The notes under the pieces were generated by a model. That model searched no databases. It saw only the letters and a list, made by a program, of their open reading frames with translations, and had not been told where the DNA came from. Positions 28,078 to 37,921 of a stretch of DNA of 64,000 bases are shown piece by piece (within the stretch, counting starts at the first letter, position 1; each line of letters begins with the position of its first letter). This stretch comes from Farysia itapuensis (Eukaryota > Basidiomycota > Ustilaginomycetes > Ustilaginales > Ustilaginaceae): assembly GCA_023212645.1 (NCBI GenBank), contig JALBYC010000002.1:806001-870000 (forward strand), given 5' to 3'. The position numbers were made by a program, and so were the translations under genes.

Positions 28078-31000
28078 CTACACCTCTTGTTCGACTTGTC
28101 CTCCCAATTTGTCCTTGTCCAAGTTGAACTCGCCTCTGATCTTTGCTGCCGTGTCCTGTGTTCGTTCTTTGAGCGCTTCTACCATTCTCTTGGGCTTAGA
28201 GATGGCACCCAGATCATCGCCCCCCGCCTGCTGCCAATTCTCCTTTTCTCGTCTGTCGCGCACTGCTCGACCGACCAATCCTTTGCTCTTGCCCTCGTTC
28301 TCGCTGTCCGAAGATGAATCACTCGAATCTTCGCTGTCGCCATTCTCTGCGTCTTCCAAGTCATGAGGGTGAAGCGCTTCGGTACCGGCGACAGAAGCAC
28401 TCACTTTCCAGGCTTCGAGCACCAGACGTGTTTCTGGCTTTCTGGTGGCATACTGTTGATGGGTGAGATCAATACCTGGCTTGACCTCTAGCTGAATGCA
28501 GACATGTCCAAGCAGTGTCGAGCCCAACTTTTTGCCGCCCTCGTCGTCCAGATACGACTGGTAATTCTGTCTGAGACTTTGCAAAACTTTCTTCTCCCGA
28601 GCATCCCATACCGGTATCCGCAAAGTCTGTATCCCCTCTTCTTTCTCGGATGCATTGTCAGGCACATCGGCAAGCCACAGCACGGAGATTCCCCAAACCG
28701 ATGTTCGACGGACGGGATTTTTGGCCCGCCACTCGAGGACTAAAGCGGACGCATGCCGACGATGGAAAGGCAATCGGATGGGGCGTTCTTTGCGTGTCAG
28801 GGGCCACGTTACGTCGTTTGTTTCGCTTGTAGAAGCGCTGAAAGCAGAGACGCTGACTTTAGCAGCGATGGTGCTGAGTCGTAAGTAGCATCCCCTTAGA
28901 TCATGCTGCGCACGGGTGTCGACAGTTTCCAGTTGAGCGCGTCCGTGCAGCTTCAGAGTTCCAATATCACACATTTGGATGTCTTGATCAGGAGTGATGG
29001 ACACTGCGCGGAACAAGAATGACAACCGGATCCTTCCAGATCCAATTCCACCAGCAAACGGATACCAGTCCGTCTTTTGAGAGGTCGTCTCGAAGAGTTT
29101 CGACAATTTCACCGCTGTGATGCCAATGATAGGATCTTGTTCGTTGATGCGAGACTCGCGGACGACAAGTAGGACTGATGCTTGACGCCAGTTGCGCACA
29201 AAACGCTCAGTTGTGGCTTGAATGATCGGTGCGCGCGCAAACATCTTTGCTCTGGTACGATAGATAAGCTGATCACAAAGGATGACCTCAACATACGAGG
29301 AGGGCGCCTCGTGAGCATCTTCGCCCGCAGCTTCGTCAATTGAGATGCCTTGTTCAAAAGGCTTCTTCTTGCGCCATTTCTTGTTGTCTTTCCTCCCAAC
29401 GTCTAGCGCAGCAATCTGATGGATGGTGATGGACAAGACACCACTCAATTTGTCCACGGCAGGCGGCACAAGCTCGACGGGCACCTTCCCGTCCTCTTCA
29501 GCTTTTTGGAGTAGGACCTCTTCTTCGTCCTTCGAGCCCTTCGAAGGACTTGTTTCGTTCGAGATTTCTTCAGATCTTTGCGATGCCTTTTGATCTTCTT
29601 CAAGCTGACGCTGTACTGCCAAATGCTTGTCAATAGAAGCTTTGGCAAAGAAGCCGATTGACCAGGTGACGGTGCCATCCCGCTTGGAGCCCGGAGTAGT
29701 TCCTGTCAGGTTGCTGGTTTTGCGAATCATCTTGTCGCTGTTTTCCAGCAGTTCTGTTAGCTCCACCTCCGCTTTGCCCAGCAAATCATCGCTCGTGAAG
29801 CGATCGCTGTCTCTCAGCTCGATAGCGACGCGTTCGCCAGCCCTGACGACCTCTGGCTGTAGCAGGATCGCTGTTGTCTCGTTCCATCGTGGAGCTAACT
29901 CTTCGACAATGACGCGCGTACTGTACAGTGGCTTTCCGTATCTTGCAAAAGAGACAAAGACGTAGGGATCACTTGATCCTGCGGCGTCAGATCGCTCGAC
30001 CTCCTTGGCGCTTTCGATCTTCACAAGGATTACGCCAACTGCCGAAATCTCTCGCTTGATGTCGTCTCCGCTGATGAGCTCCGCTAGATCCAGTTCCAAG
30101 ACATCAGGTGCTGTATATGCGGCCATGGCAGCATCTATAGCGTTTTGAATGAATCCCGAGACAATAGGAATATCCATGACGGAGACCAGACGCATCGGAG
30201 CAGCGTCAATTTGAATGCGTGGGAGGCCGATGAAGGAAAGCTTCATCTTGCCAAGAAATGGGGGCTGCGAGATGAGCTGGATGCGGACGCGCATAGTGCC
30301 AACTATTCCTCGAACGCTGACATTGACAGGGACAGGAAGATTTGTGATGCCGGTCTTGAGAAAGAAGGTCAGCAAAAGATGAGCACATGAGCTTCTTTCC
30401 AGAGAGCCTCGCTGCTTAGTTCCCTCATCGCCTGGAGGTCGATAAGCAAAGGCAACCTCAAGATTGATGTAGTCAGAGCCGTCATCTTCGTCTTCAATAT
30501 CCAGAGATGCCTCATTGCCCTGTTGTTTGTTTATCTTTTCGGCCTGTTTGATTTCCTTCTGCTTCTCGTCCACGATGCCCAACTGTTCCTTGGTCTCTGT
30601 CGTTTGTCTGCTTTCCGTCTTGTGTGAACTCTCATCCTTTGCTGCTCTGCTGGTTTCTTCTCGTTTGTCGTCCAAGCGCCTGACTGCCAAGAGTCGAAGC
30701 GAAGTTGTTCCTTGTGTTAGCTCCGAAACTTTGACGGATTCGATGAATGAGGGAACACTGGCTTGTAAGACATCTTCTAGCGTATCACAAAGACCCGAGA
30801 ACATTTCGGCATTTATCTGTGGCCACAGTTGTCGGAGGAAGGCGTTCAGCCATTCCGCACTCTCGGGTACCTTGGCAGATTTGACTCTTTGCCCACGCAT
30901 TTTCTCCCTTTCGAGCTCGTGGTCTTGAAGACTGTCCAGCAGTCTACGGTGGTTAATGTGCTGCACAAAGAACAGGTACAATGAGATAGCCAGCCAGACC

Positions 31001-31674
31001 AACACGGAAGCTTTGGGCATGACGAAGGAAGCCAATGCTCCTGCGAACAATGCCCCGGTGAGGCGAACGGCGAAGTTGCGATGGGCACCTTGAATAATCG
31101 CCTCGGTCGGCGAGGTGGCGGGAAGTTGGTAGATGAGTGCGCTGATGCCCTCTCGAGGGATAGAACTGTGACCAGAATGGGTGGGTATCTGGTCTGGGTT
31201 CCCAGGGCCGTGACCCTCGGCGTCCTGTTCTGATGGATTCGGTTCATGAAGATGGAAGCCTTTTCCCTGGCTGCTGGATTGCTCCAGACCTTGACGGTAT
31301 TCTTCGTCAGTGACGTCTCGCTGAATTACGAGATCGCCCGTAATGGGGTCTTTCACTTTCCTCCATTTCTGCGACCTGCCTTCGAACGTTTCGACAGCCT
31401 TTTCAGCTTTGTTGTCAAGCGGGTTGAATCGACTCGAAGTGGCGACGTCCGCCGTTGTTTTGGCGCCTGAAGCCACTAGCTGAGCTGGCGCTTTTACGAC
31501 GTCGGCAGCTGTGTCAAGCACCTTCGAAGACGCTGCTTGCTCTGACTCGTCGTCTTGCACTGCGACCTGAGGGTCGTCATCGTGATGAAGATGTCTCCGC
31601 ACGGACTTGAAGGGATGCTTGAGTGAAGATAACAAGTGGTGCTCCTCTCCTTCTTTGTGTCTATCGTGCTGCAT
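28078..31674 (-). CDS. SMP-domain and C2-domain membrane-contact-site protein (MUG190/tricalbin-like)
   Basis: 1,198 residues from the ATG at 31672-31674. A disordered N-terminus contains KVKDPITGDLVIQRDVTDEEY, a segment shared by fungal MUG190-type proteins. About residues 200-245 hold two hydrophobic stretches (VRLTGALFAGALASFVM; VLVWLAISLYLFFVQHI), a likely ER hairpin. The SMP lipid-transfer domain follows (ESAEWLNAFLRQLWPQINAEMF ... VVSGFIQNAIDAAMAAY), interrupted by a charged Lys/Glu insertion. Then comes a C2 domain (GVILVKIESAKEVERSDAAGSSDPYVFVSF), and at least one further, more divergent C2-like region (LSGVLSITIHQIAALDVG). The acidic tail SEDSSDSSSDSENEG precedes the C-terminus. Such proteins tether ER to plasma membrane and move lipids. 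Divergent from the lactonase-like gene. Confidence 0.85.
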   Translation of the reverse strand: MQHDRHKEGEEHHLLSSLKHPFKSVRRHLHHDDDPQVAVQDDESEQAASSKVLDTAADVVKAPAQLVASGAKTTADVATSSRFNPLDNKAEKAVETFEGRSQKWRKVKDPITGDLVIQRDVTDEEYRQGLEQSSSQGKGFHLHEPNPSEQDAEGHGPGNPDQIPTHSGHSSIPREGISALIYQLPATSPTEAIIQGAHRNFAVRLTGALFAGALASFVMPKASVLVWLAISLYLFFVQHINHRRLLDSLQDHELEREKMRGQRVKSAKVPESAEWLNAFLRQLWPQINAEMFSGLCDTLEDVLQASVPSFIESVKVSELTQGTTSLRLLAVRRLDDKREETSRAAKDESSHKTESRQTTETKEQLGIVDEKQKEIKQAEKINKQQGNEASLDIEDEDDGSDYINLEVAFAYRPPGDEGTKQRGSLERSSCAHLLLTFFLKTGITNLPVPVNVSVRGIVGTMRVRIQLISQPPFLGKMKLSFIGLPRIQIDAAPMRLVSVMDIPIVSGFIQNAIDAAMAAYTAPDVLELDLAELISGDDIKREISAVGVILVKIESAKEVERSDAAGSSDPYVFVSFARYGKPLYSTRVIVEELAPRWNETTAILLQPEVVRAGERVAIELRDSDRFTSDDLLGKAEVELTELLENSDKMIRKTSNLTGTTPGSKRDGTVTWSIGFFAKASIDKHLAVQRQLEEDQKASQRSEEISNETSPSKGSKDEEEVLLQKAEEDGKVPVELVPPAVDKLSGVLSITIHQIAALDVGRKDNKKWRKKKPFEQGISIDEAAGEDAHEAPSSYVEVILCDQLIYRTRAKMFARAPIIQATTERFVRNWRQASVLLVVRESRINEQDPIIGITAVKLSKLFETTSQKTDWYPFAGGIGSGRIRLSFLFRAVSITPDQDIQMCDIGTLKLHGRAQLETVDTRAQHDLRGCYLRLSTIAAKVSVSAFSASTSETNDVTWPLTRKERPIRLPFHRRHASALVLEWRAKNPVRRTSVWGISVLWLADVPDNASEKEEGIQTLRIPVWDAREKKVLQSLRQNYQSYLDDEGGKKLGSTLLGHVCIQLEVKPGIDLTHQQYATRKPETRLVLEAWKVSASVAGTEALHPHDLEDAENGDSEDSSDSSSDSENEGKSKGLVGRAVRDRREKENWQQAGGDDLGAISKPKRMVEALKERTQDTAAKIRGEFNLDKDKLGGQVEQEV

Positions 31675-32285
31675 CGAAACAGACTATGTGTGCCGGGAAG
31701 GCAGGAGTCTTTGCGTAGACCAGCTCGTTTGTCTTTTTCGAGGAAGGCTGTGTGGAGCGTTGTTGTCACACGTCAGGGTCCTCATGCACAACGAGCACGT
31801 CAAATGCAACACTTCGTCACACTTTGGCTCTCGGGATTTTTGGGTATCAGTCATTCCAGGTCAAAGACTGAGCTTGAGTCTGGGCAGACGTGCCGCCCTG
31901 AATTCATAGGCCGGAGTTAGCCAGGATGGAGGATGCCAAGGCAAATGAACCCTAATCTGATCTGGTACAGCTGACCATCGGCACGGGCCAATCTGGGTAA
32001 ACCTCTGTGGAGCTCGGCTGGACCAACGGCCAAATGCCAGCTTTCGCCCGCATCTTTGGACAGCTGCTCCAGGAAGACGGGCGTCGTATCTACGACGCAC
32101 TCCAGCCTTTCAGTGTTTCTCTGCACTTCGCTTCAGTCATGTGGCCCCACGTACCCCGCACACGCTGGATAAAGCGCGCAAGCGTGCCGCTGAATGTCCA
32201 GTATGTCGTGTGCCACATATAAGTCTGCTCTTCATCACTCTACACATTTCCCCGTTTCTGTCTCCTGCTTGAAGTACAGTCAACA
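31675..32285. promoter_or_regulatory. Divergent promoter region; TATA box for the lactonase-like gene at 32216-32223
   Basis: 611 bp between the ATGs of the SMP-C2 and lactonase-like genes. CATATAAG at 32216-32223 lies 63 bases before the plus-strand ATG. No gene is supported inside. Confidence 0.55.
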
Positions 32286-33173
32286 ATGTCGTCGGGTCAG
32301 TTCAGTCAACATCAAACGCGCGATGGCGTCGTGCTCGCCCATGTTCTCAACAAGGCGCCCAAAGGAACCAAGGCCCATGTCATCTGTTTGGGCTACCTTC
32401 AGGCCGACGCTGGCTGGTTCAAGCGTGGCGGTAACACCAGTCTAATGAGCAACCCCAAAGGCCCCGAGAACCCGGAGCGCCGAGACTTGATCATGTACTC
32501 GGTCCTCATCGAGCATCCCACCGAAGGGCTGATCCTGTGGGAAACAGGATGCGGCAAGGATTACCCCACAGTATGGGGAGCACCGCTCAACGACATCTTT
32601 GCTCGAAGCAGATATGAGCCAGAGCACGAGCTCGAAGCTGCCATCGCCGCTACTGGAAACAACATCAAGGATGTCAAGCAGGTCATCATTGGTCATCTGC
32701 ATCTCGACCATGCGGGTGGATTGGAGCACTTCCGCAAGACAGACGTGCCCATCTGGGTGCACGAGCGTGAGCTCAAATCGGCCTTCTTCAGCTGTGCCAC
32801 GGGCGCCGATCGCGGAGTATACTTGCCTCACTATCTCTCACTCGATGAGCTCAACTGGAAGACATTTGACGACCGAACCATCGATTTTGCCCAAGGCATT
32901 ACGCTGCACCACCTTCCCGGACACACAGATGGACTCATCGGCCTGCAGATCAACTTGGAGAACGATGGCACCTTCCTCTTCGTCAGTGACCATGCCCACG
33001 TGATGGAAAACTATAATCCCGGTATTCCTCAAGGCTGGCTCGCCAGAGACCATCCAGCTTGGTTCAACAGTAACCAACGTCTACAGCGTCTCGAGCGATC
33101 CACCGGTGGCAAGGTTATTCCCGGACACGATCTCGAATCAGTCACCCCCTTGCTCAAGCGTGTACTTACGTAG
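32286..33173 (+). CDS. Metallo-beta-lactamase-fold hydrolase, N-acyl-homoserine-lactonase-like
   Basis: 295 residues in one exon. The binuclear metal site is complete: HLHLDHAGG (about residues 138-146), the later histidine in HHLPGHTDG, the bridging aspartate in FVSDHAH and the last histidine in KVIPGHDLES. The order and spacing match the quorum-quenching lactonase group (AiiA/AttM): an initial YSVLIEHPTEGLILWETGCG strand pair, the HxHxDH motif, then LPGH and PGHD. Related fungal proteins exist that open lactone rings. No signal peptide or membrane segment is visible, so a cytosolic enzyme is likely. It may hydrolyse bacterial acyl-homoserine lactones or an endogenous lactone; the substrate is inference. 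A TATA-driven promoter suggests inducible expression. Confidence 0.8.
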   Translation: MSSGQFSQHQTRDGVVLAHVLNKAPKGTKAHVICLGYLQADAGWFKRGGNTSLMSNPKGPENPERRDLIMYSVLIEHPTEGLILWETGCGKDYPTVWGAPLNDIFARSRYEPEHELEAAIAATGNNIKDVKQVIIGHLHLDHAGGLEHFRKTDVPIWVHERELKSAFFSCATGADRGVYLPHYLSLDELNWKTFDDRTIDFAQGITLHHLPGHTDGLIGLQINLENDGTFLFVSDHAHVMENYNPGIPQGWLARDHPAWFNSNQRLQRLERSTGGKVIPGHDLESVTPLLKRVLT

Positions 33174-33243
33174 TAAGAAAAAATTGATGGCGTGTTGTTG
33201 CGTATGGTGCAGGATAATAGATGCGTGAGAAAGTAAAGACAGA

Positions 33244-35082
33244 TCAGGCTCCATAAGCGTCAGTTGCACTGGTCTGCAGTGTTGCCTGCTGTAATGCAAG
33301 ACTTGAGCTACCGGGTGTTTCCACCATCCCTTCGTCGACTTTGATGTTCTTGAGATCGTTGACAAAGCTAAGTCCCCACCATGTAGCTGTGTGCTTGTGC
33401 ACATATCTGCTGAGTTTCTCAAAGTTCTCTCTGCGCACATTGCTCGGCATAGTGAGGGCTTCGTGGATAGCGTCTGACACAGCAAATGCATCCCATGGGT
33501 TGCAGATCAGTGAGCCGTTGAGCGACTGCGCGGCTCCTGCGAATTCGGAGAGGATCATGACACCAGCACGTTCCGCCTGACAGGCAATATACTCGTAAGA
33601 AACCAGGTTCATGCCGTCTCGTGTCGAGGTGACAAGGCATACATCGCTGATGGCATATAGCGCACAAAGCTCGTCAAAGCTGACGGATCTGTGCAAGAAG
33701 TGGATCGGCATCGACTCGACTGTGCCAAAGCGACCATTGATGCGCCCAACGGCTTCATTCACAGTGGCACGCAGGTTCTGGTATTCTTCCACGTCCTGTC
33801 TCGAAGGAACAGCAACTTGCACAAGCACCACCTTGCCGACCCATTCGGGATGATCCTGTAGGAATGTCTCCAAAGCATGCATCTTCTGTGGAACACCTTT
33901 GATATAATCAAGGCGGTCGACGCCGACAATAATCTTGACGCCTTCAAAGCGCCTCTGAAGACTCTTGATGCGTTCTTTCACTGTGTCGCGCCTCAAGCCT
34001 TCTTCAAACTGGCTCGGCTCGATTCCGATCGGATATGTTCCGACATGAACGTAGCGCCCTTCGAATTCTGCTCCATTGGGCATGGTGGGCAAACCTAGAA
34101 TACGCGTGCAGGAGCTGAGGAAATGACGCGCATAGTCGTAGGTGTGAAAGCCGATCAAGTCGCAATGCAGGATACCAAGTAGGATTTCTCTACGCACAGG
34201 TAGAATCCGGTAAATCTCTGACGAGGGGAAAGGTGTGTGCAGGAAGAATCCGATCTTGATCGATCCACGGCCACTCGACCCATCGCTAGTGCCGAGTCCG
34301 AGTCCTGTGGGACCTGCGTCGCCCGTATCGCCAGCATCATCGTAGTCAGGGGAAATGTTACTGCCTTGGTATCGATCGCCTGGTGCAGCCAACAAATCGT
34401 CATCTTGTAGCTGTAGCGTGCCATCAACGCCATTCCGAACATGTTCGAGCTCGCGTTGCGAAGTAGCGCCTTGCTGTGATGAGCCTTCAACCAAGGTGCG
34501 CAGCATCAATGGAAGTAGCATGAGGTGATAATCTTGAACCCAGACCATGTCGCCTTGTCGTACGATGCTTCGCACCTTCTCCGCAAATCGGAGGTTGGCC
34601 TCACGATAGGCCAGCCAATTGGTCTCGTCAAAATTCATCTCACCAGGGTGGTAGTGAAAGAGCGGCCAAAGGATCGAGTTCGAGAAACCGTTGTAGTGTC
34701 GATCTGCTACCTCGTCCGAAATCCACACGGGCTGACAGCTGTATTCTTCCATCAAACGCTTTTCAATGTATGCTTCGTCTTTTTGAGGTACTGAAAGGCC
34801 TGGCCAACCAATCCAAGTGAAATTCATCGTCTTTTTACATCCCGACAATGCCGATACGAGTCCACCTGACGACAAAGAGAAGGTGTAGCCTCCAGCAACG
34901 AAAGGATCGACCTTGATGGTGACCGGAAGTCGGTTAGATACAATGATGAGCCGAGCACCTTCCAAGGACGGTGCCTGGCCACGAGAATTCTCGGGGCTTT
35001 GTTGTTCGACCATGGGATCGCTGCCTTGTGAGCTGGGACCCGAACTAGCAGCAGACTGGCCACGAGCACTTTGGTCTGTCAT
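33244..35082 (-). CDS. TPS1: Alpha,alpha-trehalose-phosphate synthase (UDP-forming), with an acidic loop insertion
   Basis: 612 residues from the ATG at 35080-35082. GT20 landmarks are present: RLIIVSNRLPVTIK, LSSGGLVSAL, TWIGWPG, VWVQDYHLMLLPLMLR, KIGFFLHTPFPSSEIYRILPVR, ILHCDLIGFHTYDYARHFLS, VGVDRLDYIKGVPQKM, VLVQVAVPSRQDVEEYQ, ALYAISDVCLVTSTRDGMNLVSYEYIACQ. It makes trehalose-6-phosphate from UDP-glucose and glucose-6-phosphate, affecting stress tolerance and glycolytic control. The usual length is about 480-560. The surplus is a ~75-residue insertion (about residues 200-274, 34261-34485) between the LMLLPLMLR helix and the FFLHTPFPSSE strand, rich in Asp/Gly/Ser/Gln. No GT-AG intron is apparent there. 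A Ser/Gln-rich N-terminal extension of ~40 residues is also present. Confidence 0.96.
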   Translation of the reverse strand: MTDQSARGQSAASSGPSSQGSDPMVEQQSPENSRGQAPSLEGARLIIVSNRLPVTIKVDPFVAGGYTFSLSSGGLVSALSGCKKTMNFTWIGWPGLSVPQKDEAYIEKRLMEEYSCQPVWISDEVADRHYNGFSNSILWPLFHYHPGEMNFDETNWLAYREANLRFAEKVRSIVRQGDMVWVQDYHLMLLPLMLRTLVEGSSQQGATSQRELEHVRNGVDGTLQLQDDDLLAAPGDRYQGSNISPDYDDAGDTGDAGPTGLGLGTSDGSSGRGSIKIGFFLHTPFPSSEIYRILPVRREILLGILHCDLIGFHTYDYARHFLSSCTRILGLPTMPNGAEFEGRYVHVGTYPIGIEPSQFEEGLRRDTVKERIKSLQRRFEGVKIIVGVDRLDYIKGVPQKMHALETFLQDHPEWVGKVVLVQVAVPSRQDVEEYQNLRATVNEAVGRINGRFGTVESMPIHFLHRSVSFDELCALYAISDVCLVTSTRDGMNLVSYEYIACQAERAGVMILSEFAGAAQSLNGSLICNPWDAFAVSDAIHEALTMPSNVRRENFEKLSRYVHKHTATWWGLSFVNDLKNIKVDEGMVETPGSSSLALQQATLQTSATDAYGA

Positions 35083-35308
35083 AGTGTAGACTGCAAGGGA
35101 CAGCGACGCTGATCGCTGTGAATTTAGTATCAGGAAAGGCGAAGCTAGTGACGATGGTGTGGAGTGCTGGCTTGCTATCCGATTTTATCGAAATTCCGGA
35201 CCGTGCTTTCTGTCGCTCCACCTCAATTTGGGTGTCCCTCAGCACAAATTTCGCGAAGAAGAAGCCACTGCTTCCAGTCACACTAGCACATGTTTTTATT
35301 CAACCAGC

Positions 35309-36673
35309 CTAGCCTCGGAAGAAGTTGTTGTCTACGAACGGCATCTTTGCGACCTTTGCGTCCTTCATTTTTTTGCGGATCTCGACTTTGAGTGGGGTTC
35401 CTCGTTTGTGATGGCCGTTCTCTACGAGAGCCATGGCAATGTTCTGACCTAGCGTCGGGCTTGGGATGCCAGATGTCACCCTGCCTACAAGCGCACCGTC
35501 TTCAGAGAAGAGTGAAGCGCCTTCGCGTGCGATGCCGCCTTCCACAGTGAGGCCCACTCGTCGTCGTGGCGGACCTTCCTTGAGCTCTCGAAGGACCCGT
35601 TCTGCGCCCAAAAAGTCGCCTGCAGCCCGACGGTCTTTGCCTACAGTCCAGGCTAAAGCTGCTTCGATCGGACTCACGGAGGCATCGAGATCATGCCCGT
35701 ACAGGCACATGCCGGCTTCGAGTCGTAAGCTGTCTCGAGAAGCAAGACCAGCCAGCTGCACTTCGGAGTCAGATAGTAAAGCCTCGGCAACATCGACGGT
35801 AGACGTCGGTGGAATCGAGATTTCGAAGCCATCTTCGCCGGTGTAACCAGCACGAGCGACGTGGCACTCGACGTCCTTACCACCGATTCGCAAAGGGACA
35901 AAAGCGCTCTTGCCGAAAGTGAGCGACTTGAGCTCAAAATTTTGTGGCACGAGCTTGGACAGCACTTGCGCGGCAGTAGGACCTTGAAGCGCGAGCAGTC
36001 CCCATCCGTCCATGACTTGGTGGTCCACTTTGTCTCCCTTCCACTGTTCCAATTGCATTTTGAACCAGGCAAGGTCTTCCGTGCGACAGCCTGCGTTTGT
36101 CACGACATAGAAGTCATCACCAGAGTGACGAGTAATGATAAGATCGTCCAAGATGCCACCTTCTTCTGACAAGAGGACAGAGAGGGTTGAGCTGAAATCA
36201 GGTATCGTAGAGAGAGATGCCGGAGTAAGATGTTGCAAAAACTTGAGCGCACCAGGCCCTTTGAATTTGTGTTGTACCATGTGTCCAACATCGAACAGAC
36301 CTGCATGAGATCGAACATGATGATGCGAAGCAACCTGGCCAACATCGCCGTAGGTCAAGGGCATCAAGTATCCTCCGAACGGTACCATCTTTCCTCCGTT
36401 TTTGACATGGAAATCGTAAAGACCTGTTTTAGACAAGTCCGAGGTCAGAGGTGCTGAGGGCGAGCTCATAGCCTCGCCCTTTGCATCACGGCGGACAAGC
36501 GAGCTGTGTAGCCCTCTTTGGACAACGCACCCAAATGTGCCTTTGGATGCCGATCTGAATGACGATGGCAATATGCTCGATGAAGTTGCAAAGACAATAT
36601 GGGGTTGAGAGACGCGAGAGACACCTCGCGAAAGGGCCCTTGTCGCATGCTTCGCCAGACAACCGCCTGACAT
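35309..36673 (-). CDS. GCV1: Aminomethyltransferase, glycine cleavage system T protein, mitochondrial
   Basis: 454 residues from the ATG at 36671-36673, giving MSGGCLAKHATRALSRGVSRVS, a good mitochondrial presequence with a likely cleavage around LHSSLVRR. Another in-frame ATG at 36770-36772 would add 33 residues; the longest frame begins at GTG. Family motifs: TGLYDFHVKNGGKMVPFGGYLMPLTY, SHAGLFDVGHMVQHKFKGPGA, FYVVTNAGCRTEDLAWF, WGLLALQGPTAAQVL, ARAGYTGEDGFEISIP, LRLEAGMCLYGHDLDASVSPIEAALAWTVGKDRR. It transfers the methylene group of glycine to tetrahydrofolate. It is divergent from the basic coiled-coil protein gene (288 bp) and 226 bp upstream of TPS1. Confidence 0.95.
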   Translation of the reverse strand: MSGGCLAKHATRALSRGVSRVSQPHIVFATSSSILPSSFRSASKGTFGCVVQRGLHSSLVRRDAKGEAMSSPSAPLTSDLSKTGLYDFHVKNGGKMVPFGGYLMPLTYGDVGQVASHHHVRSHAGLFDVGHMVQHKFKGPGALKFLQHLTPASLSTIPDFSSTLSVLLSEEGGILDDLIITRHSGDDFYVVTNAGCRTEDLAWFKMQLEQWKGDKVDHQVMDGWGLLALQGPTAAQVLSKLVPQNFELKSLTFGKSAFVPLRIGGKDVECHVARAGYTGEDGFEISIPPTSTVDVAEALLSDSEVQLAGLASRDSLRLEAGMCLYGHDLDASVSPIEAALAWTVGKDRRAAGDFLGAERVLRELKEGPPRRRVGLTVEGGIAREGASLFSEDGALVGRVTSGIPSPTLGQNIAMALVENGHHKRGTPLKVEIRKKMKDAKVAKMPFVDNNFFRG

Positions 36674-36961
36674 GATGAGCAGGGTAGAACAAGAAGAAGT
36701 ATGAGCGCTAGTTGCTGCCAAACGCGAGCACGGCAAATAATTCGGGACAAACGGCTCTAGGCGATAAAGCATGCCACGTGAGCCCGACACGGACCGTGCT
36801 TTCTTCGGTAGAGTGGAAAAACGGAAAACGGAAGTAAAATCTTAGGCGGAGCGATCTTACAGCGAAACACAAAAATTTGACGTTTTCGAGATTTTTCTTC
36901 CGCGGATGGAAGAAGTTGCCTGTTCATTTCAGACCAGACTACCGTCTCGCTCGCCCTCGAC

Positions 36962-37921
36962 ATGCCGCACAAGCGGGCGAATCACGCCGCGAGGCAGGCG
37001 AAGCGCTTCTCTACTGGCCAAAATCTGGCTCCAGGCGCGGATGACGGCATGTTTTCGCAACTGCCTAAAGGCGCCATGCGAATATTACAGGGCGGGAAGA
37101 TCCAAGAAGAGTATCACAAGAGGAGGGATGCGCAGAAAAAACAGCAAGAAGCGGCTCTGAACAAAGCCAAGGGAAAAGCCAAAGCAAATTCTAACGATCA
37201 GACCACTGTAGATGATCTCAAGATCAGAGCGGGCGAGAAGCTGAAGGACTTCAACGCTCGAGTAGAGCAATCCCTTGCCTCCGATATTCACGCCTCTTTC
37301 AAGTCTGCAACACGATCCACTATCAATGCACGCAACAGAGCTAAGCGCAAAGCACGTGCTGCTGGCTTAGATCCTGATGCCGATGCAGAGGACATTGAGC
37401 AGCAGGAAGCTTCGCGGAAAGCCAAAGCGGACAAGGCTGCAGCCCACGAAGCTTCCCAACCCTCCAAAGCAGCCCTCAAACTTCAACGGCAAATTATGGA
37501 ACAGACGGGTGAGATCAAAGACTTTGCCAAAGCCACACAGGTCAGGAAAATCAACGATATTGCTCTGACTCCCCCCAAGCTTACAAAGGCGCCACGAGGC
37601 GAATCACTCCAAGCCAAGACCAGAAAGGCGATTCTGAAGGCAAAAATCACAGGCAATGACGAGGAACAAGCCCAAAAGAACGCCAGAGATGCCGAAAGCG
37701 CGAGACAAAAAGGCAGACTTCCACAAAGAGCTCTGCTGCGCAAGCGTAAGCAGGGCGACGTCGATGTTGACGAAGTGCTCACAAGTCCAAAGCCCAGCAT
37801 GGCACGACAAAAAATGCTGGAGCACGAACGAGAAAAGGCGATCAAAGCGTACCGCCAAGTCAAAGAGCAAAAGATCAAAGAGGCTGAATTTAAGCGCGCA
37901 AAGATGTCTGCCTCCAAGTGA
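36962..37921 (+). CDS. Basic, Lys/Ala-rich coiled-coil protein of unknown function (possible nucleolar factor)
   Basis: 319 residues from the ATG at 36962. It is strongly basic and helical, with MPHKRANHAARQAKRFSTGQ, PKGAMRILQGGKIQEEYHKRRD and a C-terminal MARQKMLEHEREKAIKAYRQVKEQKIKEAE helix. Several lysine-rich stretches resemble nucleolar localisation signals. The composition and short PKG-x-RI motif are like small ribosome-biogenesis proteins (for example CCDC137-type), but I cannot assign an orthologue. No membrane segment or known catalytic motif. Intron-free. It shares a bidirectional promoter with GCV1. Confidence 0.7.
   Translation: MPHKRANHAARQAKRFSTGQNLAPGADDGMFSQLPKGAMRILQGGKIQEEYHKRRDAQKKQQEAALNKAKGKAKANSNDQTTVDDLKIRAGEKLKDFNARVEQSLASDIHASFKSATRSTINARNRAKRKARAAGLDPDADAEDIEQQEASRKAKADKAAAHEASQPSKAALKLQRQIMEQTGEIKDFAKATQVRKINDIALTPPKLTKAPRGESLQAKTRKAILKAKITGNDEEQAQKNARDAESARQKGRLPQRALLRKRKQGDVDVDEVLTSPKPSMARQKMLEHEREKAIKAYRQVKEQKIKEAEFKRAKMSASK

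Noticed and set aside
36770..36790. Longer starts for GCV1 (GTG at 36790, ATG at 36772)
   Set aside because: GTG is not a usual fungal start. ATG 36772 is possible, but the 36673 start already gives a clean mitochondrial presequence.
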